A stretch of 64,000 nt of DNA from Corythucha ciliata. Lineage: Eukaryota; Arthropoda; Insecta; Hemiptera; Tingidae. The stretch lies in the NCBI GenBank assembly GCA_038030265.1, contig CM075941.1, positions 51,561,952 to 51,625,951 on the forward strand, written 5' to 3'. The notes beneath the pieces were generated by a model, which ran no database searches, had not been told where the DNA came from, and worked only from the letters and a program-made list of their open reading frames with translations. Positions within the stretch are counted from its first letter, which is position 1. Every line of letters begins with the position of its first letter. Position numbers and translations under genes: made by a program. Of the stretch, positions 11,641 through 21,048 are shown piece by piece.

Positions 11641-13131
11641 ATGACTTTGGTTGTTTCAATGAGTTTTGAAAATAAAAAGTATTCGTTCTGTTCCCGTAAT
11701 CTTCTCGTACACATTATTAACCAAGGTCTATAAAAAAGAAGGTCCGATCATACGTTTCGATGGACGAGGGGGAAAGGTAAAAATGACGTAATTTTGGGCA
11801 AAAATAATAAACAAAACATCAGGGATTCTTCCTAGGTGTACTCCAATGCGAATGGTTGTCATAGCGTCATATTTACTTGTATGTATACTTGATTTTCTGT
11901 GAAGGATTCTGATTTATTAATATTATCAGTTTTATTAATATTAATAAATATAACATTTATCAAGGATTCTGATTTTTTCCTTGGACAAAGTAAGTTGATT
12001 AAAGGACGACGTCCGACTATGCATTCACGTTGGTGGGCGGCAGATAGGTACTCTAAGGGAGTGAGGATTGAGCGGTAGCGGCTAAGATACGGATGACTTG
12101 TAAATTTGTCGCCGTCATTATTATGAAACGCGTGGCTTTAGCTGCGACTAGATTTGAGGATGCCCACCTAATCATTTCATAACGTGCTCTATAGATTAAC
12201 CCTTGGGGCGACACGCGAAAATGAATTTCAAGTGTTAGCGAAGAGTGAAAGAACAGTGAGCAGCATGCCCATCATTCTCACTTTCTAGACTACCGTAACC
12301 CGTACTCCTGTTTTCATAGCTCTATCCAAAGCGACGCCACCTTATCGTCTGTCACCTACCGCTCATTGCTCGTCCCTTAAAATGTATCTGATGAGGCCTA
12401 CCACTAAAATTAAAATGGCAGCAAAAACTTTCTGTAGTGAAGGTGTCAACGCGGAATTCTATATTTCACAGGAATCCACCTTACGCAGAAGAAAACTGTG
12501 GAGAGGGGGCTGATCATAAAACAATTCGAACTGCTCATACCTCGCAACACAATATATTTTGTAATACTCGACAACATAGGAAAAGTAATTTAATTATCAA
12601 AGGTTCTTCTTTTATTTTCAAAGAAACTTTTAACTTTCTCGTACGAAGTTGGTCCTTCCGGCCAGCAGTCATCTAGGGCTTTGGCCGACTGAAACTGATA
12701 ACTGGGTGGCATTAAGATTAAGGTAAATAACACACAATGCCCCCATACTATACGAATCAAGCCGTTATAACAATTAATTATGTATCATGGATTTCCACTT
12801 CCTTATTATAGACAGGTTTTCTACATTAAGTAAGAAAATTGCATTTGGATTTTCAAGAGATCGGACCTTTTTTGAATAATAGATTTCCGATATCCCCTTT
12901 ACGGGGACACAGGTATTGATGTTTAAAAAACCAATAATAATAAGCTTAACCCTTTGAGCTTACAACCAATCCTTTCCCTCTTGAAGCTGCAGGTGAAGTG
13001 TTTCTTTCCTCCTTCCCAATTTGATCACCATGTACATCTCACACTATAATGACTATTCCACTGCCACCGGACTACGCACAAATTTATATATTATTTTTTT
13101 GATATTATCATTGATTTAGAATACTTTCAAG

Positions 13132-13580
13132 ATGCCCGGCAACTCCTGTGCCACAGTAGGCTGCCAAAACTCTTGGTTAAAGTCTAAGCAAGAGAAAAAA
13201 GAGTTACATTTTCACCGGGTTCCAAATGATGAACGACGGGAAATGTGGCTCGCAATATGCAGGGACGACCTCAACCTCAACACAAAAAATACCTTCATTT
13301 GCTCTGAGCATTTCTCGGAGGACGACTTCGAAAAAGATCTAAAGAACGAACTTATTGGTATTCCGTCGAAAAAATATTGAAAAGATCGGGTACACTAAGA
13401 CAAAGCATAACTATATTTTACATGCAAAATGTTATAATAATTATTGATTGTAACGTACAATCGTGTCCAGCGATTCCGTCGATTAAGATAACTCCGTCTG
13501 AGTGCTCTGAAGGAATTAAAACCGAAATGTCTTCTTATGAGGAAATCTTAAACGAAAGTACCACATTGATGGAGGTATGA
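13132..13580 (+). pseudogene. THAP DNA-binding domain, 5' part of P-like transposase
   Basis: An ATG at 13132 opens an 82-residue frame with the C2CH zinc pattern of a THAP domain. It shows CATVGC near the N terminus, HFHRVP, a tryptophan in MWLAIC, and CSEHF as the C-x2-H pair, then a GIPSKK segment where the AVPTI-type box would follow. THAP domains bind the transposon ends in P elements and THAP9. The frame stops at 13378, but the next frame continues with sense from about 13377, so a one-base slip in the A6 run near 13367 is likely. An exon-like segment ends ESTTLMEV at 13574, directly before a GTATGA that could be a splice donor. Confidence 0.75.
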
Positions 13581-14109
13581 CAACGCGCATCATAAGTATG
13601 CTCAATTTTTTGCTTCTTACACCTAAGTTCAACGCTACTAGTAAAGTTAAAAAATAAATTAAGGGGAAAAAGAGGGAATACATTTCTGGTCCGTTTTGCT
13701 TCGGGAATGTCATTGATACGTCACGAATTTAGTGACGTTTAGTTTAATTTACTGAAACATAGATTTTCCACTTGCCGGGCCCTCAAGATGCTCAGATAGG
13801 GCTGAAACTTGACACACAATTCATATCCACGTGTATGAACTTATGAAAGAATAGGCACACCATGTACGCGCGCGATTATACGCCTTGTACTAAATTTTCC
13901 CGTTTCCCTCGACAGAATGAGCTCAAGTTATAGGACAAAGTAAATTTATCTATTATCTTCACGCATACTTGTATACTATAACTACATTATAACTTGTATG
14001 CCAAATTCCACCCCAATCAGAGCATTGTGAGTTACCGGAGAATAAGAAAAATTATGGATGACTAAATTAGGCACTTCCTTATTACTTATAGGTATACAGT
14101 TTCCTAACA

Positions 14110-16448
14110 TTGCATTTCGTTTTGAAGGTGTCACGGAAGCACCTAGTAGTTATTCAAGAAGAGGAAGATGCTAATGGTGAATTAAATAATCAAGGTAGAG
14201 AAGAAGAACTGGAAGTTGTAGCTAGAGAGTCCGACGATCAAGACCTGATGCCGCATTGTCATTCCCTTCAATATGAAAACGAATATTTGAAGCTACAGCT
14301 AATGGAAAGCCTTGAAACCATAAATCGTCTTCAGTGTGAAGTTTTGAAGCTCAAGAAGAAAATTTCAAGTATGAGAGATGACACCAAGACAGAAATACAC
14401 GGGACTTTTGGCCATATATTTACAAATCCACAGTTAGACATAATCGTTGGGAAGAAAAAGAAGGTTGTTTGGTCAACGGATGACGTTTCAAATGCTTTTG
14501 CTTTGAGATATTTCAGTGTTAGAGCCTACAAATTTATAAGGGAGACCCTACACTTTCCGCTCCCGGCACTATGTTCCCTTCGACGATGGTCGTCCAAAAT
14601 TACGATGAGAACGGGTGTTTTAAAAGAAGTTTTGAAGTTCATGGAGATCAAAGGCTCGGAGCTCAGTGAAATGGAGAGACTCACTATTATACAGTACGAC
14701 GAGATGAAAGTTTGTTCTGTTTACCAAGTTTTGGGACCACACTCCCAAATGCAAGTTGTCATGGTAAGGGGCTTGGTTGAAAAATGGAAACAACCAATTT
14801 ATGTAGATTTCGACAAAAAAAATGACGAGAAATTTGCTGTTCGAGCTCATCGGCGAGTTACACATAATAAACTACATCGTTTGCGCATGTGTGAGTGACT
14901 GCGGGGGATCAAATTTAGGTGTTTGGAGGGAGTTGGGAGTAACAACCACCCAAACAAGTTTCCAGCATCCAAGAAGCACAGGAAAATTGATATACGTCTT
15001 TGGGGATCCTCCCCACCATCAGAAGTTGACCAGAAATTGGCTGTTGGATAATGGCTTCAAATTGAAAGATGGCTCGCTTGTGACAAAGGTGCCTTTGATT
15101 AAGCTACAAGAAACCACTGCGCAAGAAATTTCACCATGTTTCAAGCTGACAAGAGTCACATTTGAACTGTGAAAAAACAAAACGACAGAATGTTAGGCTG
15201 GCAACCGAGCTAATTTCAAATACCGTAGGAAAAAGTTTGTTATTTTACAGTTTGGAGTGCGACAAGAGCGAAAAAACGGCCACGGCGGAATTCATTTTGA
15301 AAATGAACCAGTGGTTCGATATTATGAACTCATATTCTCCTATAGCAAGCATAGCAACGAAAAGAGCTTTCGGTATTCATCTTGCCGATCAGTTGACGTG
15401 CCTTCGTGACGTGATAGAGACAATGGAGACGATGCGATGCATGAACAAAACATCACTTCAAATATTCCAAAAGGCGATAATTATCTCGTCTCGATCGCTA
15501 ATAGGCCTCTATATGACAGCTTGAAACGGGATCATCCGGAGTTGAAGTTTTTAATGACACACAGGTTGAATCAGGACTCATTGGAAAACTTTTTCTCCCA
15601 AATTCGTATACTCGAGGAGGATTAAATGATCAGCCTACGCCGCTAAACGCTTTATACAGAATTCGAATGATCCTTCTGGGGAAAAATCCAGGAATGATAC
15701 AAGATAAGACAAACTCAATGCCTCCAATAGCAAACGAGGAAGGGGATGAATTCATTACATCCTCCGTAATGAGTAAAGCTGTGGTTAGTGACACCGAAAG
15801 AGCCTACTCGTACTCCCGATACCGATACTAAGTAGTTAGTTCAATATTACACAGAAATAATACGACCCTTTCTTTCCCTTATGTACTATTTACTAACTAC
15901 ACCAATGCATCTTATGTCGTACCGGTATCTAAGATATGTGTGGGCTCAAATCGGCAAAATCCATGGTCTTATTGAACAAATAGTATTGTACAAACTTTCT
16001 GCAAATTGAAGCCCCAAAAGACTCGGAGGAAGAATACTTGCCGGATTTGGAAATGGAAAGCGTTTCTTTGCCGTCTTCTTCGGCCACGGATGGTGTCGCA
16101 ACTACAGTGACAGAGGAAGATGGCGTCAGCTATTTAGCTGGCTGGATCGCTAAGAAATTTAAAAATAAGTACCCGGAATTAGGGAGTTATGCGAGGAACG
16201 ACGAAAGTAGCCATTGCTACAGTATGGCCCAGACCTGGTTGAGGTTTCTGTCTTATGGTGGACTTACTGAGCCATCGGAAAAATGGCTCCTCGACGTCAA
16301 AAAAATGAATACCGTTTTCTTAAATTACAACGCGAACAATTCTATTTCAAAATCTAAGCGTGTCACGTCAAAATTAACAAATATTGTAATTGGGGATAAA
16401 ATTGTTGAACGGGACAAGGAAATTATTCGGTCTTTTTTCAAACAATGA
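14110..16448 (+). pseudogene. P-element/THAP9-like transposase, frameshifted
   Basis: After a possible acceptor near 14099, the frame encodes an acidic linker, a coiled coil (about residues 50-90) and the P-type core KVVWSTDDVSNAFALRYFS. The FPLPALCSLRRW segment follows, then YDEMKV (about 14695), whose Asp lies where the first catalytic acidic residue of the RNase H-like fold is expected. The frame shifts in an A8 run near 14815, again near 15165-15175 and near 15465. It reaches RLNQDSLENFFSQIR (about 15565-15607), a hallmark of THAP9-type transposases carrying a catalytic Glu. Another shift at about 15610 leads into RGGLNDQPTPLNAL. After a likely intron the C-terminal DGVSYLAGWIAKKFKNKYPE segment ends at 16448. 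It is non-functional as written, but several lesions are in or beside homopolymers. Confidence 0.82.
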
Positions 16449-17282
16449 ATTTTTATAAGAATTAAGTTTTTAAATATGAAAAGAGCTCAACAAAATTACG
16501 TAAACAGCAGGAAGAGGAAACCCGAATATCCTAGACAAATTCAAAATAAAATGAAAAAAATTTTAACTTGACAGGATGGTCTTCATACTTCTTTTATCTG
16601 ATACTTGCTGAGTGAGCTATATTAAGCTATTATTTAAGCTGAGTGAGCTTAAATTACGCACGTTCAAAGACAGTCGAGCGTGGTAAATTGATTTCGTTAT
16701 TCATAAATTGCAAGAATCATTCCGCACGCTCTGTAGTTTTGCTATTTTCTGCCATGGATATACTTCGTACGCTGAGTCAAATTCCACCTATTCCATCGAA
16801 AACGCTAATTCCATCAAATCCGCGTGCTTGTGGTCTTATGATAAATACGTACCTAAACGATAAACGTTTTGAACCCAATTGAACTGATAATCCGACAGAG
16901 GATGAGTGAGTGAGGGGAATGATGCATAGTAAGAATTAGTATACGAGCGCAAAGATATCCATAAAATATCTCGTAACACACACCTTTGCACTCGCAAAAA
17001 TTATATTATGACCTGATCACATTCCACTAGTAAAATATTATGAATGAAAATTTGTAGTGCGTTCGTATCGTTTTACTTATCGGGGTACATTGTTCTAATT
17101 TCGGTTGGAAATGATTTTTATGAATTATATGTATTGATGCATGCCAAGTTAGCAAGCAACACGACCAAGCAATTATATTAGAGTTATGAAGTATAGTGGA
17201 GCAGAGGTGTAAAATATAAATTGAAGTCATCTGCCCACAGTATCCCCCCGCACCTCATCTGAAATGATCAGACCTTCTTATA
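16449..17282. other. No gene recognised; 3' part of P-like element
   Basis: A/T-rich sequence follows the transposase stop. No domain is visible in its short frames. It is probably the 3' untranslated or subterminal region of the P-like element, ending at the insertion point of the next element. Confidence 0.4.
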
Positions 17283-19359
17283 CAGGGTGGTCGGTTTTGA
17301 CTTGTACAAAAAAAAATGGGTGAAATTAGACCTCATTTGTGATCGAAAATACCCCACCGGCTATGGTCCGAAAATCAAAACTATTCGAGATATGATTTTT
17401 TGAACGATTTTTAAGGCTTAAGTCACTTTTCTCGGAAAAATGCGAGTTGCTCGCTTCCAAGTGAACGTTTTACAACTTTTGACGACAGATTCGGAAAGAG
17501 CACAATTTTTTCTATCGGGAAAAGATATTTAAACTCAAATTGATCGCTTTTGGTGGCCTTGACAGCTATTCAAACTGGGCAAAATCCGGAATTTTCAATT
17601 TTTCAACAAACGTCAACCCCAACTATTTTACGCTAAATCTCTTCAAATCGGCTTCCCAAGGTCAGGAAAACTTCTTCAATGTGTCCTCTTCAAAATCACT
17701 CTCTAAAATTATTTTAGTTAATGGGCAGTTTTTCTGCGCAAATTATCATTTTCTAAAAAAAATAAGGTATTTCTTCCTTCAAAACCGCAAGTTCAGGGTA
17801 GTTTTGAACATCAACATTTCAACAACTCTTGCGCTGTAATTTTTTTGTTTGACGAGAGAAACCATCATAAAAATCATTTAAAGTCTTCATTTACATGAAA
17901 CTTATCGTATTCGTCTTTATTGTCGCTCCGGCAGCTGGCTACCGGATAAATCAAAGAGGGCAGAAATGGCTAATTTTAAAGAAATTTATGATTTGCACAT
18001 TCTTATTCAAAACGTATTTTATTTTAACATGTTTTCAAAGTGCATTCCATTGCTGCGGATACACTGTCTTGCTCGTTTTCTCATTTCTTTGACCGTTACT
18101 TCGTAGGTCAGCGTCGAGTCACGAACACTTTGGGCTGCCTGCCCAATTCTTTCGCGTAACTCCTCTTCCTCTTCCGCGTAACTCTGCTCCCGTGTACTTA
18201 TTCCGGGCCGATTGTCCACTTCTTCAAGCACCATTTCTTCTGTTTGAACGCCTTCCGCTTTCGCCCCTACCTCGTGACTACTAGAAAAGATCGAACTTTC
18301 CGAAATTCGTTGGTGAACTGAGGCAAATGTCCTGTAGTCAGGGATACGCCGATTAGGGTATCGTTCAGCGTACAGCCTCTGAGCCAACCTAGAATTTCCG
18401 TCGGCCAGGCCGTAAACGAAATGAATGTCAGCGTAATGACTTGCCGAATACATTTTGAACGCTTTAAATGCACGAGTGAGACGTGAAACTGAAATGCTTG
18501 GGGAGACTAAGAAAGAAGCTCGAGTGGACTTTGGTACAATGCATTGAAATCTTAAAATTGTCTCCTTTACTACTGCCCGTATTTCTCAACGCTCTTTGAG
18601 GAGTGCACGAGTCAATAACGTGTAGAAGCAAGCAATTTAGAATGTGCAAATCATAAATTTCTTTAAAATTAGCCATTTCTGCCCTCTTTGATTTATCCGG
18701 TAGCCAGCTGCCGGAGCGACAATAAAGACGAATACGATAAGTTTCATGTAAATGAAGACTTTAAATGATTTTTATGATGGTTTCTCTCGTCAAACAAAAA
18801 AATTACAGCGCAAGAGTTGTTGAAATGTTGATGTTCAAAACTACCCTGAACTTGCGGTTTTGAAGGAAGAAATACCTTATTTTTTTTAGAAAATGATAAT
18901 TTGCGCAGAAAAACTGCCCATTAACTAAAATAATTTTAGAGAGTGATTTTGAAGAGGACACATTGAAGAAGTTTTCCTGACCTTGGGAAGCCGATTTGAA
19001 GAGATTTAGCGTAAAATAGTTGGGGTTGACGTTTGTTGAAAAATTGAAAATTCCGGATTTTGCCCAGTTTGAATAGCTGTCAAGGCCACCAAAAGCAATC
19101 AATTTGAGTTTAAATATCTTTTCCCGATAGAAAAAATTGTGCTCTTTCCGAATCTGTCGTCAAAAGTTGTAAAACGTTCACTTGGAAGCGAGCAACTCGC
19201 ATTTTTCCGAGAAAAGTGACTTAAGCCTTAAAAATCGTTCAAAAAATCATATCTCGAATAGTTTTGATTTTCGGACCATAGCCGGTGGGGTATTTTCGAT
19301 CACAAATGAGGTCTAATTTCACCCATTTTTTTTTGTACAAGTCAAAACCGACCACCCTG
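17283..19359. mobile_element. 2.1-kb element with 720-bp inverted arms (Tc1/mariner-like)
   Basis: 17283-18002 and 18640-19359 are inverted copies with a constant coordinate sum of 36642, so they have no net indel. Both encode the same 99-residue chance frame, so the arms are nearly identical. The tips read CAGGGTGGTCGG and are flanked on both sides by TATA (17279-17282 and 19360-19363), consistent with a TA or TATA target duplication. The 637-bp centre holds the open frame at 18019-18453 (minus), which looks like a transposase with its catalytic middle removed. The element therefore appears non-autonomous, and the arms look recent. Confidence 0.82.
18019..18453 (-). CDS. 144-aa ORF: HTH N terminus joined to transposase C-terminal tail
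   Basis: This is an intact frame of 144 codons. The N terminus, with YADIHFVYGLADGNSRLAQR followed by YPNRRIPDYRTF, matches the helix-turn-helix type called DUF4817, which I know mainly from arthropod transposon proteins. The middle is acidic (EEEEEL near residue 95). The last ~25 residues, RKRARQCIRSNGMHFENML, resemble the C-terminal end of the matching DDE transposases. The ~200-residue DDE catalytic domain that should lie between them is absent, so it cannot catalyse transposition. It might still bind transposon ends or act as a repressor, which is inference. It could equally be an unexpressed deletion product. Confidence 0.6.
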   Translation of the reverse strand: MYSASHYADIHFVYGLADGNSRLAQRLYAERYPNRRIPDYRTFASVHQRISESSIFSSSHEVGAKAEGVQTEEMVLEEVDNRPGISTREQSYAEEEEELRERIGQAAQSVRDSTLTYEVTVKEMRKRARQCIRSNGMHFENMLK

Positions 19360-19414
19360 TATATAGACCTTGTAGACCATAAACTTTATTTTTGAACCAT
19401 ACAGCCATGGTGTT

Positions 19415-19469
19415 TTTTATAGAATGCATTTCGGGCCCATTCCCGGTGCCCCTCATCAGCATTACCTAT
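19415..19469 (-). ncRNA. Hammerhead-ribozyme-like motif (minus copy)
   Basis: This is the exact inverted counterpart of the motif at 20884-20938. The core CTGATGA is at 19453-19459 and GAAA at 19429-19432 on the minus strand. Two divergent copies in one element pair match the known doubling of ribozymes in PLE terminal repeats. Confidence 0.5.
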
Positions 19470-19802
19470 AATTTCATAATTAACAATCGCCCAATAAAAT
19501 TAAATTAATAAAAACCGGCTAACAAAGAAAAATACAATAACAAACAGTATCGATACGCACCGCTTTACCTCTAAGGCCAAACACAACGGCCAAAAAACAC
19601 TCGGGAAGCGATACGACTTAAGTCTACCCCACCCTTCCAACAACTCTGCGTCCACTACCCCCCCCCCCCACCAACCTTTTTTTGATATTATTAACTAATG
19701 AAAAACTTAACAAAAATAACTTATCAAAAATAACCAACCAACGTCGAGACCAAAAACACCACAATTAAAATGAACACTAACACAAATTATCCAATCGTAA
19801 AA

Positions 19803-20291
19803 TCACGCTTTTATCACAGTTCGTTTATACCAATCGACTAGATTTTTATATTGGCTACACACCTTGTCAGAATCCTGCTGCAAATTGACATTATTATCGA
19901 ATACATTAATATATGCCAATTCGAGCCACTCCAACTTTCTACGATTTTTCTCGGTCGCCACAACCTGCACATCCGAAAAATCTACTAAATGACCAGTACT
20001 AATAGCATGCTGCGCCAATCCAGTCACACCTTGTCGATTTTTTACATTATTTTTATGCTGCATCAAACGTGATTTTAGAAGCTGAATTGTCTTTCCAACG
20101 TACGTTTTTTGACACGCACAAGTCAACTTATAGACAACATTCGTCCGCAATAATTTATCAATTTTGTCTCTGACCACTGGTAACACTTTACTAATTTTAT
20201 TGGGTAAATAACTAAAGAACCGCAGGCCGCTAAAAATTTCTTCCTTTTTAACCATTTTTAACAAATTCTCCGTTAACCCCGCTATATACAC
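19803..20291 (-). pseudogene. Penelope-like Pol C terminus (GIY-YIG endonuclease), longer copy
   Basis: The 162-residue frame is 5' truncated and lacks the reverse transcriptase. It begins YIAGLTENLLK, a segment that precedes the endonuclease in PLE proteins. The endonuclease follows with VVYKLTCACQKTYVGKT, the GIY-YIG module with the PLE-typical Cys pair, then SRLMQHK, HAISTGH and a conserved Glu in LEWLELAYI (a candidate metal ligand). GIY-YIG nucleases nick target DNA for PLE integration. It stops at 19803. It is one arm plus spacer of the head-to-head pair. Confidence 0.8.
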
Positions 20292-20334
20292 AAACCCAAC
20301 AAAATTATTACAGCCAGCTATATCACTGACTGGA

Positions 20335-20550
20335 TTGGCGCAGCATGCTATTAGTACTGGTCATTTAGTAGATTTTTCGGATGTGCAGGTTGTGGCGACC
20401 GAGAAAAATCGTAGAAAGTTGGAGTGGCTCGAATTGGCATATATTAATGTATTCGATAATAATGTCAATTTGCAGCAGGATTCTGACAAGGTGTGTAGCC
20501 AATATAAAAATCTAGTCGATTGGTATAAACGAACTGTGATAAAAGCGTGA
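20335..20550 (+). pseudogene. Penelope-like GIY-YIG fragment, inverted shorter copy
   Basis: The 71-residue frame is identical to the last 70 residues of the minus-strand copy, from AQHAISTGH to the C terminus. The truncation point at 20327 removes the GIY-YIG catalytic N-terminal half. It cannot encode an active nuclease. Its identity to the other arm suggests that both arose in one integration event or through recent conversion. Confidence 0.8.
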
Positions 20551-20883
20551 TTTTACGATTGGATAATTTGTGTTAGTGTTCATTTTAATTGTGGTGTTTT
20601 TGGTCTCGACGTTGGTTGGTTATTTTTGATAAGTTAGTTTTGTTAAGTTTTTCATTAGTTAATAATATCAAAAAAAGGTTGGTGGGGGGGGGGGGTAGTG
20701 GACGCAGAGTTGTTGGAAGGGTGGGGTAGACTTAAGTCGTATCGCTTCCCGAGTGTTTTTTGGCCGTTGTGTTTGGCCTTAGAGGTAAAGCGGTGCGTAT
20801 CGATACTGTTTGTTATTGTATTTTTCTTTGTTAGCCGGTTTTTATTAATTTAATTTTATTGGGCGTTTGTTAATTATGAAATT

Positions 20884-20938
20884 ATAGGTAATGCTGATGA
20901 GGGGCACCGGGAATGGGCCCGAAATGCATTCTATAAAA
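20884..20938 (+). ncRNA. Hammerhead-ribozyme-like motif in PLE 3' region (plus copy)
   Basis: CTGATGA at 20894-20900 is followed by a G/C-rich imperfect hairpin (20901-20920), GAAA at 20921-20924, and TGCATT. This gives the conserved hammerhead core with a 2-bp helix III (U-A and A-U closing a GC loop) and cleavage expected after 20930. TATAG at 20883-20887 can pair with CTATA at 20931-20935 as helix I, leaving an unpaired segment next to the core. Hammerhead motifs with very short helix III are reported from PLEs. Activity is not shown, and the helix I bulge is unusual. Confidence 0.5.
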
Positions 20939-21048
20939 AACACCATGGCTGTATGGTTCAAAAATAAAGTTTATGGTCTACAAGTCGAAGCAACAGCCAA
21001 GGAAAGGATTTTGAACAAATTCCGAAATATATAGACCTTGAATATTAA

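Larger units (their letters stand above)
19369..20984. mobile_element. Head-to-head Penelope-like element pair
   Basis: Arms 19369-20026 and 20327-20984 (658 bp each, coordinate sum 40353) are inverted copies. The 300-bp spacer 20027-20326 belongs to the longer minus-strand copy. Both arms encode the same GIY-YIG endonuclease C terminus pointing away from the centre, followed by a 3' region with a hammerhead-like motif. PLEs are known for 5' truncation and for inverted partial copies attached to the full copy, which is the arrangement seen. The unit is inserted immediately beside the 2.1-kb inverted-arm element. Confidence 0.8.
11722..21040 (+). mobile_element. 9.3-kb P-element/THAP9-like transposon with nested insertions
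   Basis: This block is absent from the right arm, where sequence matching 11719 and 21049 is joined around 57624-57626. The block begins CAAGGTCTATA (11722-11732) and ends with its exact reverse complement (21030-21040). The flanks ATTATTAAC (11713-11721) and AATATTAAC (21041-21049) differ at one base and look like a target duplication; P elements usually give 8 bp, so one base of boundary uncertainty remains. Inside are THAP and P-type transposase remnants (13132-16448), a 2.1-kb inverted-arm element (17283-19359) and a PLE pair (19369-20984). The sequence TATAGACCTTG also occurs at 19362-19372, so the original 3' end could be there instead. Confidence 0.75.

Noticed and set aside
17540..19102. 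A duplicated 99-residue protein at 17540-17839 and 18803-19102
   Set aside because: It is one chance frame seen in both near-identical inverted arms. It has no domain, and identity follows from the DNA.
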